A DNA stretch of 64,000 nucleotides from Acidobacteriota bacterium (GTDB taxonomy: Bacteria > Acidobacteriota > Vicinamibacteria > Vicinamibacterales > 2-12-FULL-66-21): the NCBI GenBank assembly GCA_016184105.1, contig JACPDI010000012.1, positions 134,506-198,505 on the forward strand, read 5' to 3'. A program made the translations under genes and the position numbers. Position 1 is the first letter of the stretch, and every line of letters starts with the position of its first letter. This document shows positions 7,297 to 16,390 of this stretch, piece by piece. The notes beneath the pieces are model-generated. The model was not told the origin of the DNA and searched no databases. It worked only from the letters and a program-made list of their open reading frames with translations.

Positions 7297-9285
7297 ATGT
7301 GGAGAGGATGGTTCATGCTGGTGGCAGCGATGGCGGCGACGACGCCCGTGGCGGCGCGGGAGGAGACGGGCCGAAAGTACCTGCTCGAACAGATCGACGA
7401 TGCGGCCGTGGCGCAACTGTACGCCGATGGGTTCCATGCGCTGCCGCTCAATGACAAGATCCTGATCTGGCATCTGTACCAGGCGGCGCTCGCAGGGCGG
7501 GACATTTTCTACGACCAGCGGTACGCGCACAACCTCGAGATGCGCGAGGTCATCGAGGAGATCGTCTCGCATCCCGGGAACGTCGATCCGCAGACGCTCG
7601 GCGAGATCCTGCGGTATGCCAAGCTGTTCTGGATCAACACCGGGCCCTACAACAATCTCACCGCCCGCAAGTTCGTGTTGCGGTGCGCGCCGCAGGCGTT
7701 CGCGACAGCGGCGAAGGCGGCGCAGGCCGCCGGCGCCCGGTTTCCGCAGAAGCGCGGCGAGACGCTCGACGCGATGCTTGCGCGCATGCAGCCGCTGTTT
7801 TTCGATCCCGACGTGGACCCGATCGTCACGAACAAGACACCGGGCGCAGGCCGGGACATGCTTGCGACGAGCGCGAACAACCTGTACGTCGGCGTGTCGA
7901 TGAAGGACCTGGAGCAGTTCGAGGAACGACACCCGTTGAACTCCCGCCTCGTGAAGAAGGACGGAACGCTCGTCGAGGAGGTCTACCGCGTCGGAGGGCT
8001 GTACGGCCGGCAGATCTCGGAAATCGTGAAGCACCTCGAGGCGGCGATTCCTCACGCGACGGCGCCGATGGCGAGCGCGCTGAAGGCGCTGGTCAGGTTC
8101 TACCAGACCGGCGAGACCGCGGACCGCGAGGCGTACGACATCGCGTGGGTGCAGGACAAGCACTCCCCCGTGGACACGATCAACGGATTCATCGAAGTGT
8201 ACATGGATCCGCGTGGGCAGAAGGGCGCCTGGGAATCGCTCGTGTACTACGTCAACCGGGAGAAGACCGAGGAGATTCGCAAGCTGGCGGCCGAGGCGCA
8301 GTGGTTCGAGGACCACATGCCGTGGGATCCGCAATACCGCAAGACCGGCGTGCACGGCATCACGGCGAGCGCGATCGACGTGGTGGTGGAATCAGGGGAG
8401 TCCGGACCGATTACGCCGGTCGGCATCAACCTGCCGAACGACCAGGCGATCCGCGAGCGGTACGGCAGCAAGTCCGTCTCGCTGTCGAACGTGACCGAGG
8501 CCTACGACAAGTCGCAGCTGCCGTCGTTCCGCCGCGAGTTCTCCTGGACGGACGAGGAAGCGGAACGGGCGCAGAAGTGGGGCAGCTTCGCCGGCGAGCT
8601 GCACACGAACATGCACGAGGTGATCGGCCATGCCTCCGGCCGCGTGTCGGAAGGGCTGAAAGGGACGCCGCAGGCGGCGCTCAAGGAGCAGTACTCGGCG
8701 CTCGAAGAGGCGCGGGCCGACCTCGTGGCGCTCTACTACCTGCCCGATCGCAAGCTCGCGGAGCTTGGGCTCGTCAAGGCCGCGGACCAGGAAGAGATCG
8801 TGCGCTCCGAGTACGAGTCCTACACGCGCAACGCGCTCGTCCAGCTCCGGCGGATTCGGCACGGATCGCAGATCGAAGAAGATCACATGCGCAACCGCCA
8901 GATGATCGTGCACTGGCTGATGGCGAACACCGAGGCGATCGAGGTCCGCAGGCGTAACGGCAGGACGTTCTACGTGATGACCGACGCGCGCGCGTTTCGC
9001 GAGGGGGTCGGCCGGCTGCTGGCGGAGGCGCAGCGGATCAAATCGGAAGGGGACTACGCCGCGGCCAGGGCGCTGTTCGACACCTACGGCGTGCACTTCG
9101 ACACTGCGCTTCGCGACGAGGTGGTCGCGCGCGTCGAGAAGCTGAAGATGCCGTCCTACACCGGGTTCGTGCAGCCGCGTCTCGAGCCGGTCACTGCGCC
9201 GGACGGCACGATCACGGACGTGAAGATCTCGTACCCGATGGATCTGACGGCGCAGATGCTGGAGTACTCGGGAAAAAAGCGGTGA
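7297..9285 (+). CDS. Dipeptidyl peptidase III (M49), exported
   Basis: A 662-residue zinc peptidase that removes dipeptides from oligopeptide N-termini. The M49 hexapeptide HEVIGH starts at His440 and the second zinc-ligand motif EEARAD at Glu470, with the right spacing. The N-terminus MWRGWFMLVAAMAATTPVAA is a signal peptide, so unlike eukaryotic DPP III this enzyme should act in the periplasm. GAGGA lies 6-10 nt before the chosen ATG; an upstream in-frame ATG at 7276 is less likely because it would bury the signal peptide. It fits the window's other exported peptidase, DPP IV. Confidence 0.92.
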   Translation: MWRGWFMLVAAMAATTPVAAREETGRKYLLEQIDDAAVAQLYADGFHALPLNDKILIWHLYQAALAGRDIFYDQRYAHNLEMREVIEEIVSHPGNVDPQTLGEILRYAKLFWINTGPYNNLTARKFVLRCAPQAFATAAKAAQAAGARFPQKRGETLDAMLARMQPLFFDPDVDPIVTNKTPGAGRDMLATSANNLYVGVSMKDLEQFEERHPLNSRLVKKDGTLVEEVYRVGGLYGRQISEIVKHLEAAIPHATAPMASALKALVRFYQTGETADREAYDIAWVQDKHSPVDTINGFIEVYMDPRGQKGAWESLVYYVNREKTEEIRKLAAEAQWFEDHMPWDPQYRKTGVHGITASAIDVVVESGESGPITPVGINLPNDQAIRERYGSKSVSLSNVTEAYDKSQLPSFRREFSWTDEEAERAQKWGSFAGELHTNMHEVIGHASGRVSEGLKGTPQAALKEQYSALEEARADLVALYYLPDRKLAELGLVKAADQEEIVRSEYESYTRNALVQLRRIRHGSQIEEDHMRNRQMIVHWLMANTEAIEVRRRNGRTFYVMTDARAFREGVGRLLAEAQRIKSEGDYAAARALFDTYGVHFDTALRDEVVARVEKLKMPSYTGFVQPRLEPVTAPDGTITDVKISYPMDLTAQMLEYSGKKR

Positions 9286-10323
9286 TCAAGCCACCGCCGG
9301 CGCCAGCATCCGGATCGTCGCGCGCGTGGCGTCGATCTCGACCTCGGCGCCGACCGGCAGCGTGAACTGCGGCATGCGGTGTCCGATCATGGCGCCGCGC
9401 CACGACGGCACGTTCAGCGGGCGCACGTGGTCGTCCAGCACCTCCTCGAGCGTGAGCGAGCCATAGCCGTCGCCGGGCTCGCACTCCTCGCACGTTCCGA
9501 ACACCAGCCCGCGCAGCTCGCCGAGAACCCCGGCGAGCTTCAACGACGTGAGCATCCGGTCCACGCGGTAGATGTCCTCGCCCACATCTTCGAGGAAGAG
9601 AATGGCCCCGTCCCACGAGGGCAGGTAAGGGGAGCCGAGGAGCGCGGTGAGCACCGTGAGGTTTCCGCCAAGCAACCGCCCGCGCGCCACGCCGCCGACG
9701 ATCGTCTGGGTGCGGTGTTCGGTCTGGGCGAGGAACTCGCCGCGCTCCCGCGGGTTCTCGAACCTCACCGCTTCGCCGGCAAACAGCACGCGGCGCACGA
9801 ACCCGGCGCTCCAGGCATCCCATCGCCCCATGCCATTCGGGCCGTGGAACGTGACCAGCCCGGTCCGCGCGGAAATCGCGAGCAGCAACGCGGTGATGTC
9901 GCTGTAACCGAGCACGACCTTCGGGTTGCGCGCGATCGCCGCAAAATCCAGGTACGGCAGCAGCCGGCTGCTGCCCCAGCCGCCGCGGATCGGCAGGACA
10001 GCCCGGATCGACGGATCGGCGAAGAACCGGTTGATGTCCGCCGCGCGGGCCGCATCGCTGCCGGCGAGGTACCCGTGTCGATCACGAACGTGGTCGCCGA
10101 TGACGACTTTGAGCCCCAGCGCCTCGAGAGACTCGCGCGCGATGTCGAGATCCATCCGCTCGAAGGTCGCACTGGCCGGCCCGACCAGCGCCACCGTGTC
10201 CCCTGGGGCGAGCCGGCGCGGGTAAACCGTTCGTGCCGCAGTGGTTCGCTGCACGGGCTGCACAGCCAAGGCGGCGAGCAGCGGGGCGCCCGCGGCTCTT
10301 TCCAGCAATTCACGTCTGTTCAT
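9286..10323 (-). CDS. LD-carboxypeptidase (S66), Tat/Sec exported
   Basis: A 345-residue S66 peptidase of the LdcA/MccF group. The nucleophile is Ser118 in IRGGWGSSR, followed by VLGYSDIT, the Glu in FLEDVGE and the His in MIGHRMPQ. LdcA enzymes cut the terminal D-Ala from recycled murein tetrapeptides; MccF relatives inactivate microcin C-like compounds, and the two cannot be told apart safely. The N-terminus NRRELLERAAG followed by a hydrophobic stretch looks like a twin-arginine-type signal, which would place it in the periplasm. The gene abuts the DPP III gene convergently. A TAAGAT sits 7 nt before the ATG. Confidence 0.87.
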   Translation of the reverse strand: MNRRELLERAAGAPLLAALAVQPVQRTTAARTVYPRRLAPGDTVALVGPASATFERMDLDIARESLEALGLKVVIGDHVRDRHGYLAGSDAARAADINRFFADPSIRAVLPIRGGWGSSRLLPYLDFAAIARNPKVVLGYSDITALLLAISARTGLVTFHGPNGMGRWDAWSAGFVRRVLFAGEAVRFENPRERGEFLAQTEHRTQTIVGGVARGRLLGGNLTVLTALLGSPYLPSWDGAILFLEDVGEDIYRVDRMLTSLKLAGVLGELRGLVFGTCEECEPGDGYGSLTLEEVLDDHVRPLNVPSWRGAMIGHRMPQFTLPVGAEVEIDATRATIRMLAPAVA

Positions 10324-10330
10324 TGGGGCA

Positions 10331-10336
10331 ATCTTA
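10331..10336 (-). promoter_or_regulatory. -10-like element close to the LD-carboxypeptidase start
   Basis: TAAGAT on the minus strand, 7 nt before the ATG, with no ribosome-binding site between. It fits the leaderless pattern seen at several other genes of this window. Confidence 0.4.
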
Positions 10337-10506
10337 CCCGACCAGGCAATTACAAATTTGTTATCGCGTTGTCCATTCCGCGTTCCTGCTGGACGAAACA
10401 GCCTGCCGAACCGAGAAATCGTTTGGAAAACTTCACGTTTTTGGTGGGTCGGCCCGATCGTACGTGGCTTTTCCATTGCAGATAGGCGAAAGTTTCAGAA
10501 GGTTTC

Positions 10507-13014
10507 ATGCTCTCCTCGTCGGGTTTCCGAGACGGCCTGGGCGAACGGGATCTGTTCTTCGATCGCGAGTCGGGAGAGATCCGCGAGCGGCTCTTCCCGC
10601 GCCCTGAGTTTGCCGCGTATGAATCCGCCCTGCGCCGCCGAATCGGGCGGCTCGCTTCGATCGCCGACCCCCGCCTCGTGTCGGTTCGAGGCGTCGAGCA
10701 CGACCGCGCGACGGGGCGGCTGACCGTCATTTCGGACCACATCTCGGGCATGCGCCTGAGCGACGCGCTCCGCGCCGCGCGGGAGCGCGAGCTGATTCCC
10801 GACCTCACGATCGGCCTGTTCCTTGCCGCGGAGATTCTCGCCGCGACGCACACCTTTCACTCGCTCTCCGGGTTGCCGCACGGCTGCCTCCATCCGGATC
10901 GCGTCATCGTCAGCGCCGAAGGTGAAGTGGTGGTCGCCGACTACGCGTACGCGGAGGTGATCGAAGCGTCGAACTTCGCGCCGGCGCGCTTGTGGCGGGA
11001 GTTCGGCATTGCGCACTGGCTGGGAGAGCCGTTCTCGTTTGCCGCTGACGTTCGTCAGGCCGCGCTTGTCGCGATCGCGCTGATGCTCGGACGTCCGGTG
11101 GATGCGGGGAACTCCGTCGAAGGAGCCGATGCGCTCCTGGTCGAGGTCGAAGAAGCGGCGATGATTCGCGGCGGCCGGCTCTTCGCAGAGCCGGTGATTG
11201 GCTGGCTGACGCGCGCGACGGGGGCGGGCAGCGCGGGCGGCTTCAGCACATCGGACGCCGCGGCGGACTCGTGCGCCCTGCTGCTGACCGACCGCGAGCG
11301 CGCGCTGGCGCGGCCGGCACTCGTGCAATTTCTCGTCGATCTCGAAACGCCGCTGCCATCGGAGGTGGACTTCGCGTTCACGGAGGTCGAGCCGCTGCCG
11401 GAGCCGGAGCCATCCTTCGAGCCCGAGCCGGTTCGTGAGCCCGAGGCGACGCTCGAACCGGAGCCGGCGCCTGCCGTCATGACGGAGGAGCCCGCACCAG
11501 AGCCGATCGCGCAGCCCGAGCCGTTGGTCCTCGCCCGCGAGGAGCCCGTCGAACCCGTCGAACCGTTCGAACCCGCCCCCCCCCCGGACAGACCTGCTGC
11601 CGTCGCCGCCGCGGAGTCGGCCTCGGTCGCGTGGGCGCGGAATCCGTTGCCTGAGATCGCGGTCGAGACGGGGCCCCGCGTCGTGTCGCCGAGCCCGCTT
11701 GCGCCGTTCGACCAGGGCGCGGGCGCCGCTCAGGCGACGCCGCCGCCCGAAGTACCGCGTCCGCCAATCGCCTGGCCGCCGCCGGTCCCGTCGCTGCCGG
11801 CGGCAATGCTCCCGCCAAGCCCGTTTGCGCCAATCACGCAGGAGGCTGATTCGTTCCCTCGGAGCGCCGCCGTGTCGCCGCAGTCGCCGATGGTCGAGCC
11901 CGCGGCTGGTGGCGGTGCCGGACCGGTGATGTCGCCGGCCGCGCCCGTGACGATTCGCCTGAAGAACGCGCCACCTGCGAAGAAGAGCGCGCCCGCACGC
12001 GCAGAATTCACGGACCGTCCCGCGTCCATCTTCGAGCGTCCCGCGGAGGAGCCGGAGCGGGGTTTCCGCCTCCCGTGGAAGGCCGTCGCCGCCGCGGTGG
12101 TCGTGCTGGTGGCGGGCGTTGCCGCGACACAGATGAAATGGTCAGGCACGTCTCCCGCCGCCGCGGTTGCGCCGGGGATCCTCGTGATCGAAAGCACGCC
12201 ACCCGGAAGCGACGTGTTCATCGACGGAGAGAAGAAAGGGGAGACGCCCGCCGTGTTGCAGGTGCCGCCCGGCCGTCATGCCGTGAAGCTGACACGCAAG
12301 GGCACGGAGCACACCTGGTCGGTTGACGTCGCGTCCGGCGCACGGCGCGTGGAGCGCCTCGACTGGACTGCGCTCGTGCAGACGGGCGGCATCGAGGTGA
12401 TCTCGAACACGCCCGGCTCGAAGGTGTTCGTCGACGGCAAGCTGCGCGGCGAAACGGGCGGCGAGACGCCGCTCGTGCTCACCGATCTCCCGCCGGGACG
12501 GCATCTCGTCGTCGTACAGGGGCCAAACGGCAACGTCCGCCGTCGCGTCACCGTCATCGCGGGAGAAACGACGAAACTGGATCTGGCGATCTACTCCGGC
12601 TGGGTGATCGTGTCGGCGCCGATCGAGCTCCAGATTTTCGAGAAGGGAAAGCAGATCGGCACCGCGGGCGAGGGGCCGCTGGTGCTGTCGGCCGGCGCGC
12701 ACACGATCGAACTGGTGAACGAGTCGCTGGCGTATCGGTCCTCGCACGGGGTCGACATCGCGCCGGGCGAAGAAGAGCGGCTGGCCGTCACCCCCAAAGG
12801 TCTCATCAACGTCAACGCAATACCGTGGGCCGAGGTCTGGGTGGACGATGAACGGCTGGGCGAGACACCGCTGGCCAACGTCAGCGTGACCCTCGGTTCG
12901 CGCGAGCTGGTCTTCAAGCACCCGGAGTACGGCGAGCGCCGCGTGCCCGTCACGGTCACCGGCGGCGCCGCGCAGCAGGTCAGCGTCGATCTGACGAAGC
13001 CCTCTTCACCCTGA
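10507..13014 (+). CDS. Pseudokinase - proline-rich linker - TM - PEGA repeat protein
   Basis: An 835-residue membrane protein. Residues about 1-290 resemble a bacterial Ser/Thr kinase domain, but the catalytic loop reads HGCLHPDRVIV instead of HRDLKPEN and the DFG motif is replaced by VADYAYAEV, so it is probably catalytically dead. A long Pro/Glu linker (about 295-390) and a further Pro-rich region lead to one membrane helix at about 527-545. Outside it are four PEGA-like beta domains beginning near residue 557 (TPPGSDVFIDG, NTPGSKVFVDG, then two weaker copies). It probably links an envelope signal or structure to a cytoplasmic partner. Function is unknown. Confidence 0.8.
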   Translation: MLSSSGFRDGLGERDLFFDRESGEIRERLFPRPEFAAYESALRRRIGRLASIADPRLVSVRGVEHDRATGRLTVISDHISGMRLSDALRAARERELIPDLTIGLFLAAEILAATHTFHSLSGLPHGCLHPDRVIVSAEGEVVVADYAYAEVIEASNFAPARLWREFGIAHWLGEPFSFAADVRQAALVAIALMLGRPVDAGNSVEGADALLVEVEEAAMIRGGRLFAEPVIGWLTRATGAGSAGGFSTSDAAADSCALLLTDRERALARPALVQFLVDLETPLPSEVDFAFTEVEPLPEPEPSFEPEPVREPEATLEPEPAPAVMTEEPAPEPIAQPEPLVLAREEPVEPVEPFEPAPPPDRPAAVAAAESASVAWARNPLPEIAVETGPRVVSPSPLAPFDQGAGAAQATPPPEVPRPPIAWPPPVPSLPAAMLPPSPFAPITQEADSFPRSAAVSPQSPMVEPAAGGGAGPVMSPAAPVTIRLKNAPPAKKSAPARAEFTDRPASIFERPAEEPERGFRLPWKAVAAAVVVLVAGVAATQMKWSGTSPAAAVAPGILVIESTPPGSDVFIDGEKKGETPAVLQVPPGRHAVKLTRKGTEHTWSVDVASGARRVERLDWTALVQTGGIEVISNTPGSKVFVDGKLRGETGGETPLVLTDLPPGRHLVVVQGPNGNVRRRVTVIAGETTKLDLAIYSGWVIVSAPIELQIFEKGKQIGTAGEGPLVLSAGAHTIELVNESLAYRSSHGVDIAPGEEERLAVTPKGLINVNAIPWAEVWVDDERLGETPLANVSVTLGSRELVFKHPEYGERRVPVTVTGGAAQQVSVDLTKPSSP

Positions 13015-14448
13015 GTTCGGCCGCCAGTCCTTCACGTGTGTATCCCGGACCGGCGCCGGATCGTGCCCGGTCACTTTCCTCACGTAAAACGTCCACCAGT
13101 CCGCGAGCGCTGCGCGGTGCGGATCGTCGCGCGGCAGGGGCTCTTTCTCGAGCGTTTCGCCCAGGCGCTGCCAGAGCGCATCGGCGCGCGCGCGCGCCTC
13201 GCCCAGGCCGCCAGGCAATTCGGGTTTGAGGCACCGGCGCGCGACCTCGACGTGCAGAACCTCGTCGGCCCAATCAAAGTCATGGAACAGCGCGGAGAGC
13301 GAGTCGCCTGACTCGACGGCGATCCGGTGCTCGTACGGTTTCCCGGTCGTCTTCGGCATCAGGGACTGCTCGATCGCGTAGAGCAGGATGTGTCGTTCGA
13401 CCGGTGTGCAGTGGCGCGCCAGCTTGTACGAGAACGTCATGTTGATCGGCAGCCGCCGCCAGTCCACGCCGTGATGTTCGAGCAGGATCTCGCCGAGCAT
13501 CGCGTGGCGCGCTTCGTCCCACATCTGCCGGAACAGATGCACGTAGTACGTCCAGTCCGGTCCGGCCGGCGGGGCGCCCTCCCGGACCGCATTGCGCGCG
13601 GCCATCCATCGCTCCGCGATGATGCCGGCGATGACTTCCGGAACATCCATTTCCCTGACCCGCTTGAACATCAGCGCGGCATTGCGCTCGGCAGGGTCGC
13701 GGCTCTCGTCCAAGTACGCCACATCGGCCGGCGTCGACGTATCGAACAGCCCGGAGAACCGGGCGTCGCGCCGCGGAACAACGGCCGGCTCGTACCGCGC
13801 GGCCGCGCGCCGTTTCGGCTCGCGCGCGGGCCTTGTCGCATGCCCGTCCACGCCGCCGGCGGCGTCGAGCCATGCCGCCACGTGCCCGGCCAGGCGTTCT
13901 TCGCCGCCGGCCTCCCGCTCAACCGCGAGCGCGCGCTCGCTCCAGGCCGCGATCGCTTCGTAGTCGTGCTCAATCGCCGCCATGAGGCGAACGGAAGGTT
14001 GATCCGCGATGGGATGGGTCCGCCGGCGGTACTCGGCGACCGCGTGCTGAAACGCGGGACGGACCACGCCGTACATGACCGACACGCGATCGAGCGTCGA
14101 GGCGGCGGCGCCCGCTTCGTCGAGCGCCGCCTCGAGCCGCGTGTCGGGGATGTCGTGCATGGCGGGAGGCGGCTCGCGCATCTCGGCGATCCGCGCGTAC
14201 AGCCACGCCGCGTGCTGCGCATCGATCCAGCCGTGGAATGCAAGCGCCTGCTTGACCTCCCACTCCGGTGTCGACGGCAGCCACGCGGCCGTCATGATCG
14301 CGACGCGCTGCGCCACGTACGCGAGGCGGTGCAGCACCGCGGCGCACGTTTCGACCGGCTGCCCGCCACGCTGGGCGTCGGCGCGCGCGCACAGCCCTGC
14401 CAGCGGCGGGAACTGGTGGAGGCGTTCCGGCATGCGGACATTATTCAT
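13006..14448 (-). CDS. Ferritin-like-fold hypothetical protein
   Basis: A 480-residue helical protein that I cannot name. It contains Glu/His patterns of ferritin-like di-iron bundles: EHDYEAIAAW in the middle, then MWDEARHAMLGE and DWADEVLHVEVAR. These could supply the E...ExxH pairs of a di-metal site, but this needs structure prediction. There is no signal peptide or membrane helix, so it is probably cytoplasmic. Its 3' end overlaps the pseudokinase gene by 9 nt, and its 5' end lies 43 nt from the divergent amine oxidase gene. Confidence 0.65.
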   Translation of the reverse strand: MNNVRMPERLHQFPPLAGLCARADAQRGGQPVETCAAVLHRLAYVAQRVAIMTAAWLPSTPEWEVKQALAFHGWIDAQHAAWLYARIAEMREPPPAMHDIPDTRLEAALDEAGAAASTLDRVSVMYGVVRPAFQHAVAEYRRRTHPIADQPSVRLMAAIEHDYEAIAAWSERALAVEREAGGEERLAGHVAAWLDAAGGVDGHATRPAREPKRRAAARYEPAVVPRRDARFSGLFDTSTPADVAYLDESRDPAERNAALMFKRVREMDVPEVIAGIIAERWMAARNAVREGAPPAGPDWTYYVHLFRQMWDEARHAMLGEILLEHHGVDWRRLPINMTFSYKLARHCTPVERHILLYAIEQSLMPKTTGKPYEHRIAVESGDSLSALFHDFDWADEVLHVEVARRCLKPELPGGLGEARARADALWQRLGETLEKEPLPRDDPHRAALADWWTFYVRKVTGHDPAPVRDTHVKDWRPNSG

Positions 14449-14491
14449 TCATCCATTCCCCTTGACCAATAGGACCGGCAAGGCCGCTGCT

Positions 14492-15865
14492 ATGCTGGTG
14501 GACGTGGTTGATGCGCTGCGAAACCCGTCCGTTGTCATTGCCGGAGGAGGACTCGCGGGGCTCACGGCCGCGTACGAGCTGCACAAAGCTGGAGCGCACG
14601 TGACCGTCATCGAGGCCCGGCGGGATCGCCTGGGCGGCAGGGTCTGGACGCGACGCGACTTCGAGCAGGGCCAGTGGGCGGAAGCGGGTGCGGACCTCAT
14701 CGAGGGCTCGCAGGCGGAATTGCTGCGGCTGGCGGCAGAACTCGGGTGCGAGCCCGTGCGGATTCTGCGCGGCGGCTTCGCCTACTACTCGACCGCGCGA
14801 CGCAAGATCGAAAGCGGCCCGAAGGCCTGGGAACGTCTCGCGTCGCATCTCCAGGACGAGATCCGCGCCTACAAGCTCAGCGAGCAGCGCTGGCACGGCG
14901 GCGTGGCGACACAGCTCTCGCGGCGCTCGGTCCAGAGCTGGCTCGACGATCTCGGCGACGAGGACCTCACGCGCGTCGCGGTCGGCCTGCGCGGGTTCTT
15001 TCTCGCCGACCCTCCAGATCTTTCGCTGCTCGCGCTCGTGGATCAGTTCTCCAACGATCAAAATGCTCGAGGGGATCCGGCCAGCGCGCGGCTGTTTCGG
15101 CTGCGTGGCGGGAACGACTCAATCATCCAGGCGCTCGCCCGGCCGCTCGCCCGCGACGTGCGCCTGGGCACGACGGTCGTCGCGATCGCGCAGGGCGCGA
15201 CCCGCGTGCAGGTGCGGCTCCGCGAGCGGAGCGGCGCGCTCGAGGAAATCACCGCCGACTACGTCATCTGCGCCATGCCCGCGGCGACGCTGAAGGCGAT
15301 CGAAATGGACCCGCCGCTGCCGGAGCGGCAGGCCACGGCGATTGCCTCGCTGTCCTACGGCGCGGCCACGCGCGTGCTGGTGCAGTTCGATCGCCGGTTC
15401 TGGCGGGCGCCGGGGCGAGTGCGCGCGTTCGGCACCGATCTGCCGGTCGGCGCGGTGTGGGAAGGCAACGAAGACCAGGCGGGGCGCGCGGGAATCCTCA
15501 GTTTCCTCGCCGGCGGTCGCGCCTCGTCGCACATACAGGCCATCATGGCGCGCGAAGGGGCGCGCGGCCTCCCGGCGCATCTCGCGTGGCTCGGCGCCGA
15601 GCGGACGGCCGTGCTGGCCTCCCAGATCGTCACCTGGGAAACCGATCCGTGGGCGCAGGGTGGCTACGCGGTGTTCAAGCCCTCGTACGATCCCGAGCTG
15701 CGGGAATGGCTCGGCCGGCCGCACGGGCGCGTCTTCTTCGCCGGCGAGCACACCTCGTGGCGGTGGCAGGGTTACATGAACGGCGCGGTCGAGAGCGGCT
15801 TGCGCGTCGCGCAGGAGGTCCTGCTCGCGCGGACGTCTGACGTCAGGCGGACACCGGCTCCGTGA
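14492..15865 (+). CDS. Flavin monoamine oxidase family protein
   Basis: A 457-residue FAD amine oxidase. The dinucleotide motif VVIAGGGLAGLTAAYEL is near residue 11, followed by the RDRLGGRVWT Arg-rich loop. The C-terminal FAD motif is FFAGEHTSWRWQGYMNGAVESG, which is typical of the family. It should oxidatively deaminate an amine, or act as a related desaturase, with FAD as cofactor. The ATG at 14492 has AAGG about 9 nt upstream; an in-frame ATG at 14432 would overlap the divergent gene and adds no conserved sequence. It overlaps the next gene's 3' end by 23 nt, tail to tail. Confidence 0.85.
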   Translation: MLVDVVDALRNPSVVIAGGGLAGLTAAYELHKAGAHVTVIEARRDRLGGRVWTRRDFEQGQWAEAGADLIEGSQAELLRLAAELGCEPVRILRGGFAYYSTARRKIESGPKAWERLASHLQDEIRAYKLSEQRWHGGVATQLSRRSVQSWLDDLGDEDLTRVAVGLRGFFLADPPDLSLLALVDQFSNDQNARGDPASARLFRLRGGNDSIIQALARPLARDVRLGTTVVAIAQGATRVQVRLRERSGALEEITADYVICAMPAATLKAIEMDPPLPERQATAIASLSYGAATRVLVQFDRRFWRAPGRVRAFGTDLPVGAVWEGNEDQAGRAGILSFLAGGRASSHIQAIMAREGARGLPAHLAWLGAERTAVLASQIVTWETDPWAQGGYAVFKPSYDPELREWLGRPHGRVFFAGEHTSWRWQGYMNGAVESGLRVAQEVLLARTSDVRRTPAP

Positions 15866-16328
15866 GATCGCTCCACGTGTCCGGATCCTGTCCCGCGAGC
15901 GTGGCGAAATAGAGGTCCACGTCCTCCGCCGGGAACTCGTGCCGCAGGGCCTTGACGGCAGTCGCCATGCGCGCCTTCTCCGGCCGCTTCACGTCCTCTT
16001 CGGAAATCAACCCGTCGTCGTGCGCGATACCCAGCAGGTCCAGGAAACGTCCCATCATCGGACGCTGTCGCGCGAGGTGATAGGCCACCAGCAGGCGCGA
16101 GGCAAGCAGGTCTGAAATCGAAGGGAGCCCAGCCAGGTACCTCGCGCGTCTTTCAACGGGGAGCGCGGCGGCGCTCTTCGGCCTGAACTTCAGCTGCTGC
16201 GCGATCGCCGCGACCGCCTCCGGGTGCTGTTCCACCGACTGCTCGTCGTCCCAGAACGCGCGCGCGGCCTCGAGACGGCGCTCCTGGGGCATCTGTTTCC
16301 AGAGCTTCGACGGGCGTAGCTGTTCCAT
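15843..16328 (-). CDS. Conserved-looking hypothetical protein, helical
   Basis: A 161-residue, charged, mostly helical cytoplasmic protein with no signal or membrane segment. It starts MEQLRPSKLWKQMP and contains many Arg/Lys/Glu residues. I do not recognise the family. A TATCAT lies 6 nt before the ATG with no ribosome site, one of the clearest leaderless-type starts here. Confidence 0.6.
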   Translation of the reverse strand: MEQLRPSKLWKQMPQERRLEAARAFWDDEQSVEQHPEAVAAIAQQLKFRPKSAAALPVERRARYLAGLPSISDLLASRLLVAYHLARQRPMMGRFLDLLGIAHDDGLISEEDVKRPEKARMATAVKALRHEFPAEDVDLYFATLAGQDPDTWSDLTEPVSA

Positions 16329-16334
16329 GAAGCG

Positions 16335-16340
16335 ATGATA
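16335..16340 (-). promoter_or_regulatory. -10-like element 6 nt before a start codon
   Basis: TATCAT on the minus strand, 6 nt from the ATG at 16328. The intervening GAAGCG (plus strand) gives no Shine-Dalgarno, so translation would be leaderless if this is the promoter. Confidence 0.45.
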
Positions 16341-16390
16341 TCAACGTCCAGGGTGGATCCGGCCGTCGCGTTAGAGGCAGAATGATGTAG

